35,175 nucleotides of DNA from Elusimicrobiota bacterium (GTDB taxonomy: Bacteria; Elusimicrobiota; UBA8919). Position 1 is the first letter of the stretch. The number at the start of each line of letters is the position of its first letter. Below the pieces are notes generated by a model. It was not told the origin of the DNA and did no database searches. It was given only the letters and a program-made list of their open reading frames with translations. Both the position numbers and the translations under genes were made by a program. Positions 34,119 through 35,175 of the stretch are shown piece by piece. The stretch spans positions 1-35,175 of the forward strand of contig JAFGLF010000045.1 of the NCBI GenBank assembly GCA_016928195.1, in the 5' to 3' direction.

Positions 34119-34192
34119 CGAATAACGCGAAAATAAGACCCGAATTCCACGAATAAACTATTTGTGTAATTCGTTATCATTAGTGTAATTCG
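34119..34192. repeat. CGAATAACGCG/ATTTGTGTAATTCG-type interspersed inverted repeat
   Basis: CGAATAACGCG and CGAATTCCACGAATA on the left are answered by TATTTGTGTAATTCG and TAGTGTAATTCG on the right. It shares ATTTGTGTAATTCG exactly with the repeat before the aldolase-like gene. Confidence 0.75.
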
Positions 34193-34210
34193 AATCCATT
34201 TTACAAAAAC

Positions 34211-34240
34211 CTTGACAATTGTCAAGAAAATTTGTATAAA
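34211..34240 (+). promoter_or_regulatory. PilZ-gene promoter with palindromic -35 region
   Basis: TTGACA (34212-34217), a 17-base spacer and TATAAA (34235-34240). The -35 lies inside a perfect 16-base palindrome, CTTGACAATTGTCAAG (34211-34226), a plausible operator. The predicted start (about 34247) nearly coincides with the ATG at 34249, so the message would be leaderless. Confidence 0.75.
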
Positions 34241-34248
34241 TAAATAAT

Positions 34249-35175
34249 ATGGATGATACAATAGAGAGGCGAAAACATAAAAGATTTATCGTTATTGAGA
34301 AAATGGCAGAGCCGGTTGAGATCCATTTTATCTCACCCGTATCCAGCGAGCCGATTATGGGACAGATCACCGATATTTCGGCTGGAGGAATGGGGCTTAT
34401 TGTAGATGAACCACTGCCTGAATCCTCTGTTTTTTCACTTTATATCAGATTACGCGGAATTAAACCTTTTGAAGCTAAAGGAAAAACTGTCTGGCTTAAA
34501 AAGAATAACGGTAATCATATAGCAGGCATCTCTTTTACTGAGATTGAAGTTGCAGATGTAAGAATGTTAAACCAGATTGCAGAGGATTATGACAATTGTT
34601 CAAAAACAAGAAGAGCCGGTGATAAAAATTTTTGTTTTGACAAGTGTTTATATAGTATATTATGTGATAAAAAACCTGAATCCGTACAAATACAGGATAC
34701 AGAGAAAAAAGTATCAAAGATAGATGTAAAAGATGTAAAAAAGGAGATCCCTTCTAAACCAGCCGACCAGACGGCAAATATAGCATCTGATGAAATAAAT
34801 GCAGCTCTGAAAGCTGTATTGCCGTCAGGCTCATCTGATGATAAAAAATCTGAATCATCTCCTCAGTTTAAAGCTTCCTCTCTTGATGAGACAATAAAAT
34901 TAGATAAGCCGCCGCAGGCCGCGCCCAGTAGTATTGGCGGGTCGCAGACCTCGCCGTCGTCTGGCGGGCAGGTATTCAAATCGTCACTTGACGAGACTGT
35001 GAAGATGGATGCGCCTATAAAGCCGGTTATGCCGACAGGGAAACCGTCAGCACCTCCGCCTTCGGCACTCAAGCCGGCAGAACCTGTTAAACCTCCTGAG
35101 AAGCCGGCACAAGTATTCAAATCGTCGCTTGACGAGACTGTAAAGATGGATGCACCGATAAAGCCGGTGGCACCG
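34249..35175 (+). CDS. PilZ-domain protein with repeat-rich tail (partial)
   Basis: The gene runs off the window; 309 residues are visible. The N-terminal 120 residues are a PilZ domain with the c-di-GMP motifs intact: R-x3-R within RRKHKR (residues 7-12) and D-x-S-x2-G in TDISAGGMG. The ATG at 34249 is chosen because the next Met (codon 19) would remove the arginine motif. After a linker, a low-complexity Pro/Ser/Lys tail carries at least three copies of a unit like FKSSLDETVKMDAP (near 34865, 34975 and 35114), the last two nearly identical. No membrane segment is visible so far. It may link c-di-GMP to a surface or motility machine; the missing C-terminus may hold another domain. Confidence 0.85.
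   Translation, partial: MDDTIERRKHKRFIVIEKMAEPVEIHFISPVSSEPIMGQITDISAGGMGLIVDEPLPESSVFSLYIRLRGIKPFEAKGKTVWLKKNNGNHIAGISFTEIEVADVRMLNQIAEDYDNCSKTRRAGDKNFCFDKCLYSILCDKKPESVQIQDTEKKVSKIDVKDVKKEIPSKPADQTANIASDEINAALKAVLPSGSSDDKKSESSPQFKASSLDETIKLDKPPQAAPSSIGGSQTSPSSGGQVFKSSLDETVKMDAPIKPVMPTGKPSAPPPSALKPAEPVKPPEKPAQVFKSSLDETVKMDAPIKPVAP

Overview
The window is an AT-rich stretch from a diderm (Gram-negative-type) bacterium. A predicted outer-membrane beta-barrel protein, a TolC-like outer membrane factor and an RND transporter support an outer membrane. The gene families and their mosaic look fit an uncultured candidate-phylum lineage (Omnitrophota or a relative is my guess), but nothing in the sequence proves a taxon.

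Region 1 (about 1-23,100) is a plus-strand nitrogen-assimilation island: amtB-PII-Dph6-like; outer-membrane protein-amtB-PII; a small sigma-like protein; glnA, a class I glutamine amidotransferase, a Fis-like mini-protein, gltB and gltD; a PEP-synthase-like ATP-grasp protein; and carA-carB-purF. It covers ammonium uptake, PII sensing, glutamine synthesis, glutamate synthesis and the main glutamine consumers (carbamoyl phosphate and phosphoribosylamine).

The most interesting part is how this island seems to be controlled. Three leaders (before the outer-membrane protein/amtB2 unit, before the sigma-like gene and before glnA) each carry two small hairpins with loops of the form A-x-x-G-x-x. In each, the 3' arm of the second hairpin is also the 5' arm of a classical intrinsic terminator. 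That is the architecture of ANTAR-protein-controlled antitermination. The sigma-like gene has an extra A-x-x-G-x-x hairpin overlapping a second terminator, so it may be gated twice. The two leaders flanking the sigma-like gene also share a nearly identical promoter-like block with no good -35 hexamer, whereas the sigma-like gene itself has a near-consensus housekeeping promoter. A cascade (ANTAR factor to sigma-like protein to amtB2 and glnA, each again ANTAR-gated) is a reasonable hypothesis. No ANTAR protein is encoded in the window.

Region 2 (about 23,100-28,500, minus strand) is a padR-tolC-RND efflux operon without a membrane-fusion (adaptor) gene. Region 3 (28,600-33,090, plus) is a tightly coupled trio: a DRE-TIM aldolase-like enzyme, an exported PQQ-type beta-propeller and a fused PabB-PabC. 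Region 4 holds a minus-strand radical SAM protein and a PilZ protein with an apparently leaderless promoter and a repeat-rich tail that runs off the window.

Two families of small repeats are scattered through the window: intergenic inverted repeats built from CGAATAACACGAATA-like or AATCTGTGTAATC-like words, and GC-rich palindromes, several of which lie in frame inside conserved genes (gltD, carB, tolC, radical SAM).
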